Below are positions 22,904 through 33,040 of a stretch of DNA of 64,000 nucleotides, in pieces. This DNA comes from Bedellia somnulentella. Taxonomy: Eukaryota; Arthropoda; Insecta; Lepidoptera; Bedelliidae. How positions within the stretch are numbered: position 1 is the stretch's first letter; each line of letters begins with the position of its first letter. A model generated the notes under the pieces. That model worked only from the letters and a program-made list of their open reading frames with translations. It was not told where the DNA came from and ran no database searches. The position numbers were made by a program, and so were the translations under genes. The stretch is from positions 18,756,873 to 18,820,872 of the forward strand of contig OY755173.1 of the NCBI GenBank assembly GCA_963576735.1, given 5' to 3'.

Positions 22904-23380
22904 TTGAAATTGAAAAATTAAGGATACTTAGAGATGGGTCTTCAGCCACATGGACCAACATTTACTAAAAGAGCCACAAAATTTTCGAAATCAAATGATA
23001 GATAATAAATAAATACGTGCATATATCCTGAACGACGAACGAACTCACTTTACCCTAAAAAACCACTACAGTACAGTCTCGTTGTGTTGAAACAATTAGT
23101 TATTGATACCAACCGAAATTTAAGTCAAATTCAAACCATTCACTTGTATAGTTGGAGTTTCACGCGACCCTTGTCATGAGAAAAGGTAAAGTCAACGCTT
23201 TAACACCTCAAGACTGTCTTATTTATTTACTAGCTTTTTGCCCGCGACTACGTCCGCGTGGACTACATTTTTTGCTTCCAGTTTACATCCAAAATACCAA
23301 AACACTATCTAACTACACTAACTTCTGTTTTTTTGTATTTATATTCCCGTGGGCGTTGTAATAGATATAAAGAACATTGA
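22904..23380. other. AT-rich stretch; Helitron-like phrase near 23228
   Basis: CTAGCTTTTTGCCCGCGACT near 23230 (minus strand, ending ...AAAAAGCTAG) resembles the CTAG 3' terminus of lepidopteran Helitrons. Too little remains for a firm call. Confidence 0.35.
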
Positions 23381-23515
23381 GACTTTTTAAGTGACTATTA
23401 TGCGATGCAGTTGGACGGTTGGACGGACCCCATTCAACTTCCAAAAGTGGATAAAGAATTACTATCTCTGGAGCTGTGCCTACCCTTTTTTGGGATTTAT
23501 AGCCGTTAGTATATT
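23381..23515 (+). mobile_element. S2 element, 5'-truncated, diverged
   Basis: TTTTTAAGTGACTATTATGC, GACGGACCCCATTCAACTTCC and GGGATTTATAGCCGTTAGTA. The 5' third is missing. Confidence 0.7.
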
Positions 23516-23940
23516 CTCATGATTGACTGATGGATGAATTTCATACATTCCTTTTTGTAGTTGTTATATCAGTCAATCGCATCAAGATTCAAATTTCTAG
23601 ATACATTGTATTTATAGATCAAAAATATGTATAATATATTTCAATCTCTTAGGGGATGAGTTCCGAAAAACCTTTTTAATTGTTCATAAGAAACATGAAA
23701 CAAACCATTTTGTAACCAAGTTTCTATGTTCAAAAATGAAAATATCTTGAGTAAGTATGGATAGCAGTTTGGCGACCCGGTGCTGCCCCTTACACTGACT
23801 GTTGGTGATGTGTGAGAGATTGCAATTATCGGTCAACAGATTGCGTTACTGAATTAACATTGAGGTATTTACTATTATTTACAAACTATGCATTCTGAGG
23901 CATAAACAGAATATTAATTTATGCGTAAGTAAAACATAAT
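23516..23940. other. AT-rich stretch, nothing recognised
   Basis: No supported feature up to the LTR element. Confidence 0.45.
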
Positions 23941-24122
23941 ATATTGTTACGACATCTGTTCGCAAGTAGGAGATAGGATTTGCCACTACTAGATTATACT
24001 AGATGGCGTTACTAGTATTTTAATAAGTAAAAAAAGGAATTACTAGATGTTTCTCGAATATCGACTTTTCGAGAATGTGGTACTAGAACTTTCTGTAATA
24101 TTCGCGTATTTGAGATTTGGCA

Positions 24123-24130
24123 TATATAAA
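24123..24130 (+). promoter_or_regulatory. TATA box of the 5' LTR
   Basis: TATATAAA sits 179 bases into the LTR, where the U3/R border is expected. The same sequence is in the 3' LTR at 27107-27114. The start site is inferred to be some 25-30 bases downstream. Confidence 0.6.
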
Positions 24131-24364
24131 GAGCGACGCGTGCTACGGAGTTATTCGAGTGCGAAGAACTAAAGCGAGAACAAGCGAAATACTAGAGCGA
24201 AGAAATTAAATACGACAGTGCAGTGATATACGGATTACGGAAATAAGCTTAACGGTGTGGACAGTGTTACTATAACGGAGTAAATTAGTGTTGTTAATTA
24301 GTGCGAGTATCGATAGTTAATTATCGATAGTGTTTGTTGTGTTGTGTAAAGTGCGTTATTGGTC

Positions 24365-24370
24365 AATAAA
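24365..24370 (+). terminator. polyadenylation signal in the LTR
   Basis: AATAAA within GGTCAATAAATATAATT. In the 3' LTR the equivalent position (27349-27354) would direct 3' end formation of the genomic RNA. Confidence 0.5.
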
Positions 24371-24439
24371 TATAATTACACCTTATTGCACGAAAGTGTG
24401 ACTGGTATTTATCAAATTAAGAACCCGGTACGTAACAAT

Positions 24440-24455
24440 TGGTGACAGAAGTGGA
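24440..24455 (+). other. primer-binding site
   Basis: TGGTGACAGAAGTGGA begins two bases after the 5' LTR. Its complement ends in CCA, as a tRNA 3' end must. The sequence is close to sites primed by tRNA-Leu in other insect elements, but the tRNA identity is an inference. Confidence 0.7.
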
Positions 24456-24462
24456 TTTGAAG

Positions 24463-25656
24463 ATGCCAGTTATGCCGAAGGAAGACGGAAGAGAGGGTGT
24501 GAAGACACGCGCTCAGAAAGCCGCAGAGGGTGAACAGCTGTCGGAAATCCGCGGTGACTAACGCGCCGTCTACATCAACGGCGCCGGCGGCCGCAACTAA
24601 TACTGACTTGGCGATGATAGTTGAAATGTTTCAAAGCATGCGTGAAGCACAACAAAGCATACAGGATGTTGTGAAAAAATACATTCGGAGGTACAGGGTG
24701 TTGTGAAACAAGAAGTTCGTGAGTTGCGCGAGGAACAGCAAACTAAGTTCTCACAAGTTCTCACTGCGGTCAATGAAGTCAGTGGTCGGGTGGTTACTGT
24801 GGAAAAAGACGTAGAGCAGATGAAGGAGCAGGTAACCACTATTGAGAAAGATATCGATGACATGAAGACCGACTTCCGCGGAATGGAGAAAAGGGTTCTG
24901 CAGCTTGAATCACGACCGGTCAAGGTTGTCTCCGGTGAGAATGTAGTAACTGTCCATGGTCCTCGTGTGAAGGTTCCTCCCTACGACGGAACAACATCCT
25001 GGTCGGCGTATAGACATCAGTTCCAGACTGTTGCGGCTGCCAATGGTTGGACTGATGAACAGTGTTTGACTGCACTGACGGTGGCGCTCCGAGGTCAAGC
25101 ACTGTCAGTAATAGAGGCGCTGCCGACTCCGAGTGGTGGTTTCAAGGACCTGCTGGATGCGTTGGAGTCTCGCTATGGAGAGCGACACCTGGAGCACGTG
25201 TTCCGCGCTCAGCTGCGTGATAGGGTCCAGCGTTCCGGAGAGGGACTTCAGCAGTGGGCCCTTGAAATCGAGAAGCTCGTCCGCAAGGCCTATTCCAGTG
25301 TAGATCCGAAGACGGTGGAAATGAACCTGGTGCAAGCATTCGTCGACGGCATCAGAGATATCGAAGTGAGAACAGCGGTGAGACTTCAACACCACACGTC
25401 TCTCAAGGATGCCTTGGCGAACGCTCTAGAAGTTGAAGCTTGCCGCCAAGAGACGCGCCAAACTCATCGACTTCGTGAGATTGCGGAAGCAAATGAGGAC
25501 GTCAAGGTCATTAAAGCACCCGTCGGAAGGAGTACTGGACCGATTTGTTATGGCTGCGGGAAAAGGGGCCATTTGAGATTAAGTTGCCCGCTGAGGAAGG
25601 AAGAAAAGAGGCAGGCAGAGGCTCCTGCCGCAAACGTCCAGGGAAACGAGCATTAG
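24463..25656 (+). pseudogene. gag: gag of the LTR element (frameshifted)
   Basis: Gag packages the element RNA in cytoplasmic particles. The likely start is ATG at 24463 (MPVMPKEDGREGVKTRAQ). The frame shifts near 24545, where staying in frame meets TAA at 24559, and shifts back near 24680, so two compensating 1-nt indels break the N-terminus. The rest is open from 24703 to the stop at 25654-25656. Seen: a charged, heptad-like coiled-coil segment (24703-24920); a retrotransposon gag domain starting VPPYDGTTSWSAYRHQF, with LESRYGERHLEHVFRAQL; and a CCHC zinc knuckle CYGCGKRGHLRLSC near 25548-25590, which binds nucleic acid. The intact part is about 317 residues. The frame stops soon after the knuckle, and pol follows in another frame. 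Confidence 0.88.
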
Positions 25657-25659
25657 CCA

Positions 25660-26912
25660 GGACCGGGGGGCAGGTGCTGGCTAGAGAGGAGAAAGCCCCG
25701 ACAATGACCATCTCACAAGCCTGTAACGGGAACAGTTTGGTGATATTGGGCTGTGTCAATGGTCTACTGTACCGGAGGTGGGAGAAACCCAACGGTAAGG
25801 AAGAGCACCTACAATTGGTCGTGCCCAGAGCCAAGGTTAAAGATGTACTGCGGGAAACACATGACGGTGTTTCGGGCGGGCATCTTGGGGTAAATCGTAC
25901 GTTGCAGAAGGTTCGTGCGAAGTTTTACTGGCTTCATTGTAGGGACGACGTACAGGACTGGTGCCGGAAATGTACAACGTGTGCCGCGGTGAAAGGTCCG
26001 CAGACCCGGAGTAGAGGGGGATTACGGTTGTACAATGTGGGAGCTCCCTGGGAGAGGATTGCCGTTGATGTGGCTGGACCGTTTCCACAATCAGAGTCAG
26101 GAAATAAATATTTCATGGTGGTGATGGATTACTTCACTAAGTGGCCTGAAGTGTTTGCCATACCCAATCAAGAAGCAATAACTGTGGCTACAAAACTGGT
26201 TGAGGAAGTGATCTGTCGATTTGGCGTGCCCCTGGAGATACACTCTGACCAGGGAAGAAATTTTGAGTCACAAGTATTTCAAGAGGTGTGCAAACTACTT
26301 GGAATGCATAAAACCAGGACGACGCCATATCATCCTCAGTCAGATGGAATGGTGGAGAGGTTCAACCAAACACTGGAGAGACAGTTGGCGAAGATGGTTG
26401 AAAAACATCAGAAGGACTGGGACAAACACATTCCATTATTTTTACTGTCTTACCGGTCAGCTGTTCACGAAAGCACGAAGGAAACACCTGCTTTCGTCAA
26501 TTTCGGAAGAGAGCTATGATTGCCTGTAGATTTGTTGACAGGAGGGTCACCAGATGAGCCGCAGAGTGTAACTGAATATGTAAGCGATTTGAGGGAAAGA
26601 ATGCAAGATGTACATTCCCTAGTGCGTGAAAATGGTTTACATGCTAGTGAAAAGATGAAAACCAGATATGACCGTAAAGCTAACACGCCGCGTTTCGAAG
26701 AGGGTATGCTCGTCTGGTTACACAATCCAACTCGCCAGAAAGGGAAGTCCCCTAAGTTACAAAGTAGGTGGGAAGGACCGTACAAGGTGGTCACTAGAAT
26801 AAACGATGTAACGTGCAGAATTCAACGCCAACCTAGAGGGGCTTCGAAAATAGTTCACATCGATCGACTTGCGAAGTACCATGGAAGCAATAATACTCGG
26901 GACGAGTATTAA
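25660..26912 (+). pseudogene. pol: integrase of the LTR element (pol remnant)
   Basis: Integrase inserts the cDNA into the genome. Domains in order: an HHCC zinc domain (HDGVSGGH at about 25858-25884, then CTTC near 25970); a catalytic core with D at 26067 (VDVAGP), D at 26247 (HSDQG) and E at 26355 (DGMVERFNQ), spaced DX35E as in active enzymes; then a GPY/F-type C-terminal domain (RWEGPYKVV) to the TAA at 26910-26912. A single in-frame TGA at 26517-26519, right after FGREL, truncates the protein. Nothing resembling protease, the YxDD polymerase motif or RNase H precedes it, so about 2 kb of pol is deleted between roughly 25660 and 25735. The catalytic triad is preserved but the enzyme would lack its C-terminal domain unless the stop is read through. 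Confidence 0.9.
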
Positions 26913-26915
26913 TGT

Positions 26916-26925
26916 AAGGAGGGGG
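26916..26925 (+). other. polypurine tract
   Basis: AAGGAGGGGG just upstream of the 3' LTR (TAA intervenes). It primes plus-strand DNA in LTR elements. Confidence 0.7.
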
Positions 26926-26928
26926 TAA

Positions 26929-27421
26929 TGTTACGACATCTGTTCGCAAGTAGGAGATAGGATTTGCCACTACTAGATTATACTAGATGGCGTTACTAGT
27001 ATTTTAATAAGTAAAAAAAGGAATTACTAGATGTTTCTCGAATATCGACTTTTCGAGAATGTGGTACTAGAACTTTCTGTAATATTCGCGTATTTGAGAT
27101 TTGGCATATATAAAGAGCGATGCGTGCTACGGAGTTATTCGAGTGCGAAGAACTAAAGCGAGAACAAGCGAAATACTAGAGCGAAGAAATTAAATACGAC
27201 AGTGCAGTGATATACGGATTACGGAAATAAGCTTAACGGTGTGGACAGTGTTACTATAACGGAGTAAATTAGTGTTGTTAATTAGTGCGAGTATCGATAG
27301 TTAATTATCGATAGTGTTTGTTGTGTTGTGTAAAGTGCGTTATTGGTCAATAAATATAATTACACCTTATTGCACGAAAGTGTGACTGGTATTTATCAAA
27401 TTAAGAACCCGGTACGTAACA
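26929..27421 (+). repeat. 3' LTR
   Basis: 493 bp, one mismatch to the 5' LTR (T at 27121). ATAT follows at 27422-27425. Confidence 0.96.
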
Positions 27422-27425
27422 ATAT

Positions 27426-28000
27426 CTATGAGAATATTAGTTAAAAATATATATATATATATATAATTTTTTCATATATTGTTTTTTATTCAAAATATAT
27501 ATTTTAGTCTTTTTTCTTCATATTATCAAATTTTTTATTTTATTTTATATGTGGCTGTATATGGCGTAAGTTTTAAATTTAGTCTTAGTTTTGTTTTTTT
27601 TTTGGCATATTAGCAATATTTATGTTAACTTACATTAATATAATTCACCTATGTAACTATTATTTGTAGAGTCTAGGACCTTTTTTATTTTCATAATATA
27701 GATATGTATATGTGAAGATTTTTCAAAAGGCTTCGTGTTATATATTTTTTTTAAATGGATATAAAGCTCATAATAAGTAAATCTTTCAAACAAAATAAAA
27801 TAAAATAGTTAAAAAAACAAAAGCTATAAACATATTCTCAAACCTACCAAATGAATACGCAAAATTCATACAATATACTTCCAATTATCTTTTATTCATA
27901 CATATTCGCATAGTTGAATGTGAAAAAGAAGGATTAGTGCATCCTATTATTCTAACCATTCTAACCTAACACAAAAGCAAAAAAAAACGCAAAAAGACTT
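27426..28000. other. very AT-rich stretch with a TA microsatellite
   Basis: About ten TA units lie around 27448-27467. No other supported feature. Confidence 0.5.
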
Positions 28001-28077
28001 TGACCACCCGGGATTCGAACCTGGGTCTTTCGTACTCAGTATTTACCAAACGGTATACCGCTACGCCACGCAGACAT
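28001..28077 (-). repeat. tRNA-like SINE head
   Basis: Minus strand: TGCGTGGCGTAGCGGTATAC (A box) and CCCAGGTTCGAATCCCGGG (a perfect T arm with B box GGTTCGAATCC). The 5' sequence does not pair with the 3' end as an acceptor stem would, so I read it as a SINE head or tRNA relic, not a working tRNA. Confidence 0.55.
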
Positions 28078-28198
28078 ATGTGTAAGTCTCAAATTCGTGA
28101 TATCCTATATATCTAGTAGTCATACTATTGACAAACAATTAAATTGACAATTATTTTGTTGAAAATGGATGAAACCCTTATTTTTTCCACAAATACTA

Positions 28199-28560
28199 TT
28201 AATGAAGAGTCCGTAGAATTCGGTCGATGAAAAAAATAACCGTGTAAATATGGGGAACCACATAAAAGTGATGTTTTTTATGCTCCTGTCGGAACCCTTG
28301 CGAAATCCGGGATAAATTATATCCTATATGTTGGCCAGATGTATAACCTACATTCATGCCAAATTTGATCAAGATCGGTCCGATAGAATTAACGTGATGA
28401 ACGGACATACAGACAGACAGACAGACAGACATTTTTTTCAAAAATAGCAAATTTGGCTTCAGTATTGAAAATAAAACATATTCCACCGGTTTTTACTTTT
28501 TTTTCTTCAATGTACAGTTTTGACCTCGTTACAGTCTTATTATAGTATAGATTTACAAAA
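28199..28560 (-). mobile_element. Helitron-type non-autonomous fragment with CTGT microsatellite
   Basis: Minus strand: AATCTATACTATAATAAGAC start, GAGGTCAAAACTGTACATTG, an ATACTGAAGCCAAATTTGC phrase, then a TGTC run (28416-28431) and CGGACCGATCTTGATCAAAT. The first phrases parallel Helitron family B (TCTATACTTATAATAAATCT, GAGGTCAATTCTGTACATGA, ATCGATACTGATGCC, then a TGTC run), so it is a diverged relative. Confidence 0.6.
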
Positions 28561-28714
28561 GGTAAACAAACAGCTGTGATACTCAAAATTAGGTTACACT
28601 TTTAATACACATTAGCCTAATAGTTTTCAGCTTAGGTCTATCCGTAATTTAATAGGTAGATTAGGTTTTATAAGAAAATACTTTTGTTCAGATGGAAAAA
28701 GTTTAAAATAAGGG

Positions 28715-28850
28715 GGGATTCCGAAGCGAAAATAATGCAAAAGCATGTTTAAGAAGATTGATAAGAAAGAAGGGACAAGTTATCTTGGGATGGAAAACGT
28801 GGCGATCCATAGTCTCTGCGTACCTTTTTGGGAATTCATGCACCCATACA
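28715..28850 (+). repeat. RTE LINE 3' end scrap
   Basis: GGATTCCGAAGCGAAAATAA, ATGTTTAAGAAGATTGATAA and GTGGCGATCCATAGTCTCTG correspond to the last ~130 bases of the RTE frame (compare 21215-21350). The frame is broken. Confidence 0.7.
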
Positions 28851-29514
28851 TACTATCTTTTATTCAACAATACTTTTATCTGTTTACCTCCGAAATCGGC
28901 AGATAAATTGTGAATTTGAAAGGTCTGATTAGCTTTTGGTGTCAGCTGTGAGTATGAATGTAGACTGAAAATGAATTAGCGACTAATTGTAATTGGAAAA
29001 TAGTAAACAGTAATTACCCACAAAATCCTCTTCCTTAGCAGATAAAACAAAATATGATAGAATTTCTAAGGCTTTAATAGAATTTTGCTGAAGTTAGTTA
29101 AGCCCTGTCTCTGTGCCAATAACAGAACTTTGCCACGTTTAAACTTTTATATTTGTCTTAGAATTTGACGTTTTATCAGATTCACTAATTAACAGATTTC
29201 AGCTGAAACGCCCAGTCGGAGAGTTGAGCGTTAAAAGTGATAAATTAGGAAGTTTTGTTGAAAAAATATTACTTTCGTTTCAGGAAATAGAATAATTTAC
29301 AGACGAAAAGTTAGTAAGTATTTTAACTTTTTAATTAATGATACAAATTCGTATTCGGACGTGCAAAACTGTATTTTCTCCACTATAATTAGTGGAACTT
29401 TTACTATTCGCTTGAAAATTAGGTAATATTGCATTTCTTGGCTACAAACAATACTGATGAATAAATCACAAGATTATTTTTAAAACTAATTCAAAAAGAT
29501 ACAGAGATGGCTTA
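28851..29514. other. AT-rich stretch, nothing recognised
   Basis: No supported feature. Confidence 0.45.
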
Positions 29515-29772
29515 GCTGTGTGGTGTCGGCTTAAAATAGCATTACCCCATTTTTTCCCGTAGGTGTTCGTAAGTGGTGTTTAAGAAATTGGGGCTTTTTA
29601 AGTGATTTTTGGGCGATGTGGTTAGAGACCCATCACCATAAACTTTTTATTTTATAGTCTTTTCCCCACTGATTTTCCAAGTTCTAAATTCTAGAAGTGG
29701 GGCTGAAGAATTCTTATTCTTAAGCTCTGACTATCCCCTTAGGGATTTTTAGCCTTGAGTTTATGTATGTAT
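29515..29772 (+). mobile_element. S2 element, full length, diverged
   Basis: GCTGTGTGGTGTCGGCTTAA, GAGACCCATCACCATAAAC and GGGATTTTTAGCCTTGAGTT then TATGTATGTAT. Confidence 0.82.
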
Positions 29773-30080
29773 TTTTCTTAATTATTTTTTTTCAATGAAC
29801 TACACAGGCAGTTTGCTTATCTGCTAACGGCATAGCAAGTTCTGTAGGTTACGTGGCTCCAAAGATAATATATAATAATTTCCAATCCTCAAATTACTGG
29901 TGAACCCATAGAATAAAGGGTACCCAGAATCCGCTCACGGCCATATCGATAATCCTATCACATTGGTTTCACTGTCAGTCAACGCACCACAACGCAATCA
30001 GTCGACTAAGAATCACGTTTAACCGGTTACTATTGTTTATTTCCGCTTATTTTCGATGATTCAAAGCTATTTTGTTTTGT
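29773..30080. other. unique-looking stretch
   Basis: No supported feature between S2 and the TTAA of the piggyBac-like element. Confidence 0.45.
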
Positions 30081-30084
30081 TTAA

Positions 30085-31435
30085 CCCTCTGCGGCTGACG
30101 TGGCTTAACTTTTACTATTCAACTGATGTGGTAGTCCACGAGACACCATTTCAACGACAAAGATACACGTTGAAATTAAGTATGCAATTGAGTTTTTGAT
30201 ATTTATTAGATTTTTAGCCTATTTCATATATAAAACTTACTTGAAATAAAAAAAACAGTAAGTACTTTCATAATTAAAAAGCGTTTATTTACTTAATACA
30301 AATAAGTCTATAAATTTCTTCTTACACATAATGTCATAGAAAAATTACAAAATCAACGTTTTTTTTAAATTAACATTAAACATTTCAAAAGTTAACAATT
30401 ACATTAATCAGTCTACAAAATATGAGATACATTGGTTGGTTCAGTTTAAAACTAGAGACTTTCAAAATCACAGCTATGTTTGACAATTATCACACAACGG
30501 CGGCTTGGAGCACTGAAGTCAAATTGGCTTCGGACAATCACATCAACGGTTTTGAGTTTGCCTTTTTATTTTTGTTGGACAAATAGAATATATTTTTTTA
30601 CCACTTGGTGGAACAGACAGAACAACTGGTGGTGGAGGGGGGTATCCTTGCCTAGAACTCATTCATTGTATACTCGCTTTATCATATGATTCAGCACAAA
30701 ATCTCTGGCCATATGCAATAAAAAAGTTCCTCTCCTCATTTTGCTATCACTGTCATTACAACTTTGATACAATACAAAGCTATCTTCAACAAGCAAACTT
30801 GGATCTTCGACTTCGTCATCAATACCGCTGAAGTCATCCTCAGTTTCCTCTTCCAGCCACCTCGATACTCGCTCTTCGTGACTTATAAAAGTTCCAGTAG
30901 ATGTTCTCTTACGAACAGAAGCCCTTGGTGTGTGGTTATTACCAGGGCCATCCATCTAAAAAAAGATCAGTATTGATATGTAAGTAGGTATATAATTCTA
31001 TTAGGGAAAGAATTTGAAAATCGGCTAACATGCGGTTTTCATGAACAAAAAGATTTAAATCGGCTAAAAGTAAAAATATTCTAATTGTAGTACAATTATA
31101 GATACATTTAATATTATATTATATTATTATTTATTCAGATTTAAACTTATTAGCTGAGGTGGTTGTTTAGGAGACACTATGGAGATATTGCCATTTAGCT
31201 GAGGTGGTAGTATAGTAGACACTTACCTGAACGCTGACGTAGTAGTTTCGTGGACAACTTCCTACCGCAACACACACTCGCACTCACTGCGACCGCCCGC
31301 CGCACACAGAACCCCGCGTGGACCCGCTACGGTAAGGTACGCGTAACGGCGGCGCTCAAAGTTTAAAATTGCTAATAAAAAAGGGAATTTTATATTTCGC
31401 GGTGTCTGTTGGACTACCGCGTCAGTCGCAGAGGG
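30085..31435 (-). mobile_element. piggyBac-like element, internally deleted
   Basis: 1,351 bp flanked by TTAA at 30081-30084 and 31436-31439, the target site of piggyBac transposons. The ends are inverted: CCCTCTGCGGCTGACG at the left, CCCTCTGCGACTGACG in inverse at the right. GTAGTCC..AGACACC also repeats in inverse at both ends. Three more subterminal copies of CTGAGGTGGT or CTGACGTAGT with AGACACT lie at 31152-31260. Inside is a minus-strand transposase remnant without the catalytic core. Confidence 0.85.
30470..30955 (-). pseudogene. piggyBac-type transposase remnant (core deleted)
   Basis: The frame starts MDGPGNNHTPRASVRKRT at 30955, is acidic in the middle (EEETEDDFSGIDDEVEDP), then reads KMRRGTFLLHMARDFVLNHM and stops at 30659. 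Past the stop, in another frame, CPTKIKRQTQ, CDCPKP and LQCSKPPLCDNC keep the spacing of the cysteine-rich C-terminal domain of piggyBac transposases, broken by two stops. Known for the family: an acidic N-terminus, a DDD catalytic core and a C-terminal zinc domain. The core of several hundred residues is absent, so N- and C-terminal parts have been joined by an internal deletion. The product could not catalyse transposition. Identification rests on TTAA flanks, terminal repeats and the Cys pattern together. Confidence 0.7.
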
Positions 31436-31562
31436 TTAAATTATGAATTTTTATTCGCCACCATGTCAGTGTTGCAAGAGCAAAAATATTTTTTTCTCCA
31501 ATTTTCTTTCATTATATTGCGTTTAGGTAGACATTCTAAAAGGTTATACCTTATTTTCAATC

Positions 31563-31660
31563 TTTTCCCCCTTCAAATTCCAAAAGTGGCCGATGAATTT
31601 CTTATTTTAAAACTCTGACTACCCTTTCTAAGGATATATAGCCGTGAGTATGTATGAATG
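31563..31660 (+). mobile_element. S2 element, 3' part
   Basis: TTTTCCCCCTTCAAATTCC, AAAAGTGGCCGATGAATTTC and GGATATATAGCCGTGAGTAT. Confidence 0.75.
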
Positions 31661-32299
31661 TAGTTAATTTAGAAAAGGTGTTGCTAACTGTTTTCCTTTC
31701 CTTATAAAATAATTTACGAGAATTTGGCGATATATGTTTAAGCTTGCAACATTGAGGGGCGTGAAGTGCAGTGAGAGCGTGGGGAGTATTGGACCATTTT
31801 GTCGAACCGATTTGTACTGACTACGGTGTCTGGAGGATACTAAGGTTGTGTGGTGAACCATTGTTTGTCTCGTCAATTATTCTCAGTTATAATTTATTAT
31901 AACAATTTATTTATTATAGCAATTTGTGTTTTGTGGACGTGTGATAAATTATTACGCGTCACAAAAGCTTTTTTCTTATGTACAGATCGACGAACTTATC
32001 CTTACGAAATATTTCACCATTAATTTGATTAATAACAACTTATTTCATTATAAAGAAGGTACAGGTGTACCTGCTATATATACTTATTTCATTATAAAGA
32101 AGGTACACCTGCTTGGAGCATTTTTATAAAAGATGCTTTGATTAGACATCTTGCAGTATACGTGATGAAATTGAATTGGACTAATTAAGAGTCTACATTC
32201 TCTTTAGCACCAAACTTGCTGCATTTCCTTTGACGATAGTGTTTGTGACTACGGGTTCGTAAGGTGGATCCATTATTAGCGGGAGACATAGTTTGACAT
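31661..32299. other. unclassified; 25-bp direct repeat
   Basis: ACTTATTTCATTATAAAGAA plus GGTAC occurs at 32038-32062 and 32082-32106. Between them is AGGTACAGGTGTACCT, a near-palindrome. No coding evidence. Confidence 0.45.
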
Positions 32300-32507
32300 A
32301 ATACATACATATATCCAGTTCCAGTTGTAGTGCGTGGACTTGAAAACTACAATCAGCCGAACAAAAATACGTGGTCGATACAATAATAAACACTGCGACG
32401 GCCTAGGAGAAACTGGAAAGACTTTTGAATTTACAACTATTTTACATAACACACAAATGGTTTCCGCAATTGGTCACTACAGGGCCATTTCACGTGGGCC
32501 ACGGCCG

Positions 32508-33040
32508 TCATTCTATCCACCCGAGCTCCATCCAGAAGTCAACTAGTTGTGTAATATGTTTTAAGTGATTTGTCATACTACCTGTGTTTTCCAAGTTGTT
32601 GTGGCGTTGGTCGTTCAAGGTGTTACACTCGAACATTACATGATTTACCGTCTCTTCTGTCTTCATGCAGGCTCTGCATAGTGGGCTGTCTGTGATTCCT
32701 AGTGTAAAGTAGTGTTTGTTTAGTGAGCAGTGTCCCGTTATGATACCTGTAACCATTCGTAGTTTTCTCCTGTCTAGGTTCAAGAGTCTTCTAGTGAGCT
32801 GTGGATTCAGGTTCGGCATTGCTTCTTTGGATTGTCGGCATTCTGACAGGGCGCGCCATATTACCTTGTGTTGTTCTTGTGTTCGTTCCCTTAGCCACGT
32901 ACGGTATTGGTTGTATGGGATTGGTATGATAGGTTCCGGTCCTTCTATTGTGTTGCTGGATCCTCTGCGGGCCAGTTCATCGGCCGCATCATTTCCAAGC
33001 GAATTACTGTGTCCTTTTATCCATTGCAATGTGGTTTTTC
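32508..33040 (-). pseudogene. RNase H tail and C-terminus of the LINE (shifted frame)
   Basis: This continues the LINE protein after a 1-nt frameshift in the AAGAAAAACC run near 33035. Seen: LQWIKGHSNSLGNDAADELA, the last RNase H motif with its conserved His and Asp, and then a Cys-rich segment with LCRACMKTEETVNHVMFEC (CX2C..HX4C), a zinc-knuckle pattern found at the C-termini of many insect LINE proteins and thought to help bind nucleic acid. The frame ends at the stop at 32508-32510, after FWMELGWIE. Without repair of the shift the upstream frame would end at 33004 after a few wrong residues. Confidence 0.88.

Larger units (their letters stand above)
23945..24437 (+). repeat. 5' LTR
   Basis: It starts TGTTACGACATC and ends GTACGTAACA, with short TGTTAC/GTAACA inverted termini. 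It is identical to the LTR at 26929-27421 except at 24137 (C here, T at 27121). It contains a TATA box and a polyadenylation signal, so R should lie between about 24150 and 24390. Confidence 0.96.
23945..27421 (+). mobile_element. Ty3/Gypsy-type LTR retrotransposon, internally deleted
   Basis: A 3,477-bp element with two 493-bp LTRs, primer-binding site, gag, integrase and polypurine tract in canonical order. It is flanked by ATAT at 23941-23944 and 27422-27425, the 4-bp duplication made by integrase. Protease, reverse transcriptase and RNase H, which lie between gag and integrase in Ty3/Gypsy elements, are missing: only about 30 codons separate the end of gag from the start of the integrase. 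No envelope gene is present. Gag is frameshifted and the integrase has a stop, yet the LTRs differ at one base, so this defective copy moved recently with proteins from another copy. Confidence 0.93.

Noticed and set aside
24597..25834. Several open frames opposite and overlapping gag and integrase
   Set aside because: They are shadows of the gag/integrase coding strand, lack domains, and are common in GC-balanced coding DNA.
23945..27421. Endogenous retrovirus (errantivirus) interpretation
   Set aside because: No envelope frame follows the integrase; the polypurine tract and LTR come within 20 bases of the stop codon.
28001..28077. Functional minus-strand tRNA gene
   Set aside because: The B arm is perfect but the acceptor stem does not pair, and the surroundings look like a SINE.
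28389..28586. Frame encoding repeated VCLSVCLSV
   Set aside because: It is the translation of the CTGT microsatellite inside a Helitron-like element.
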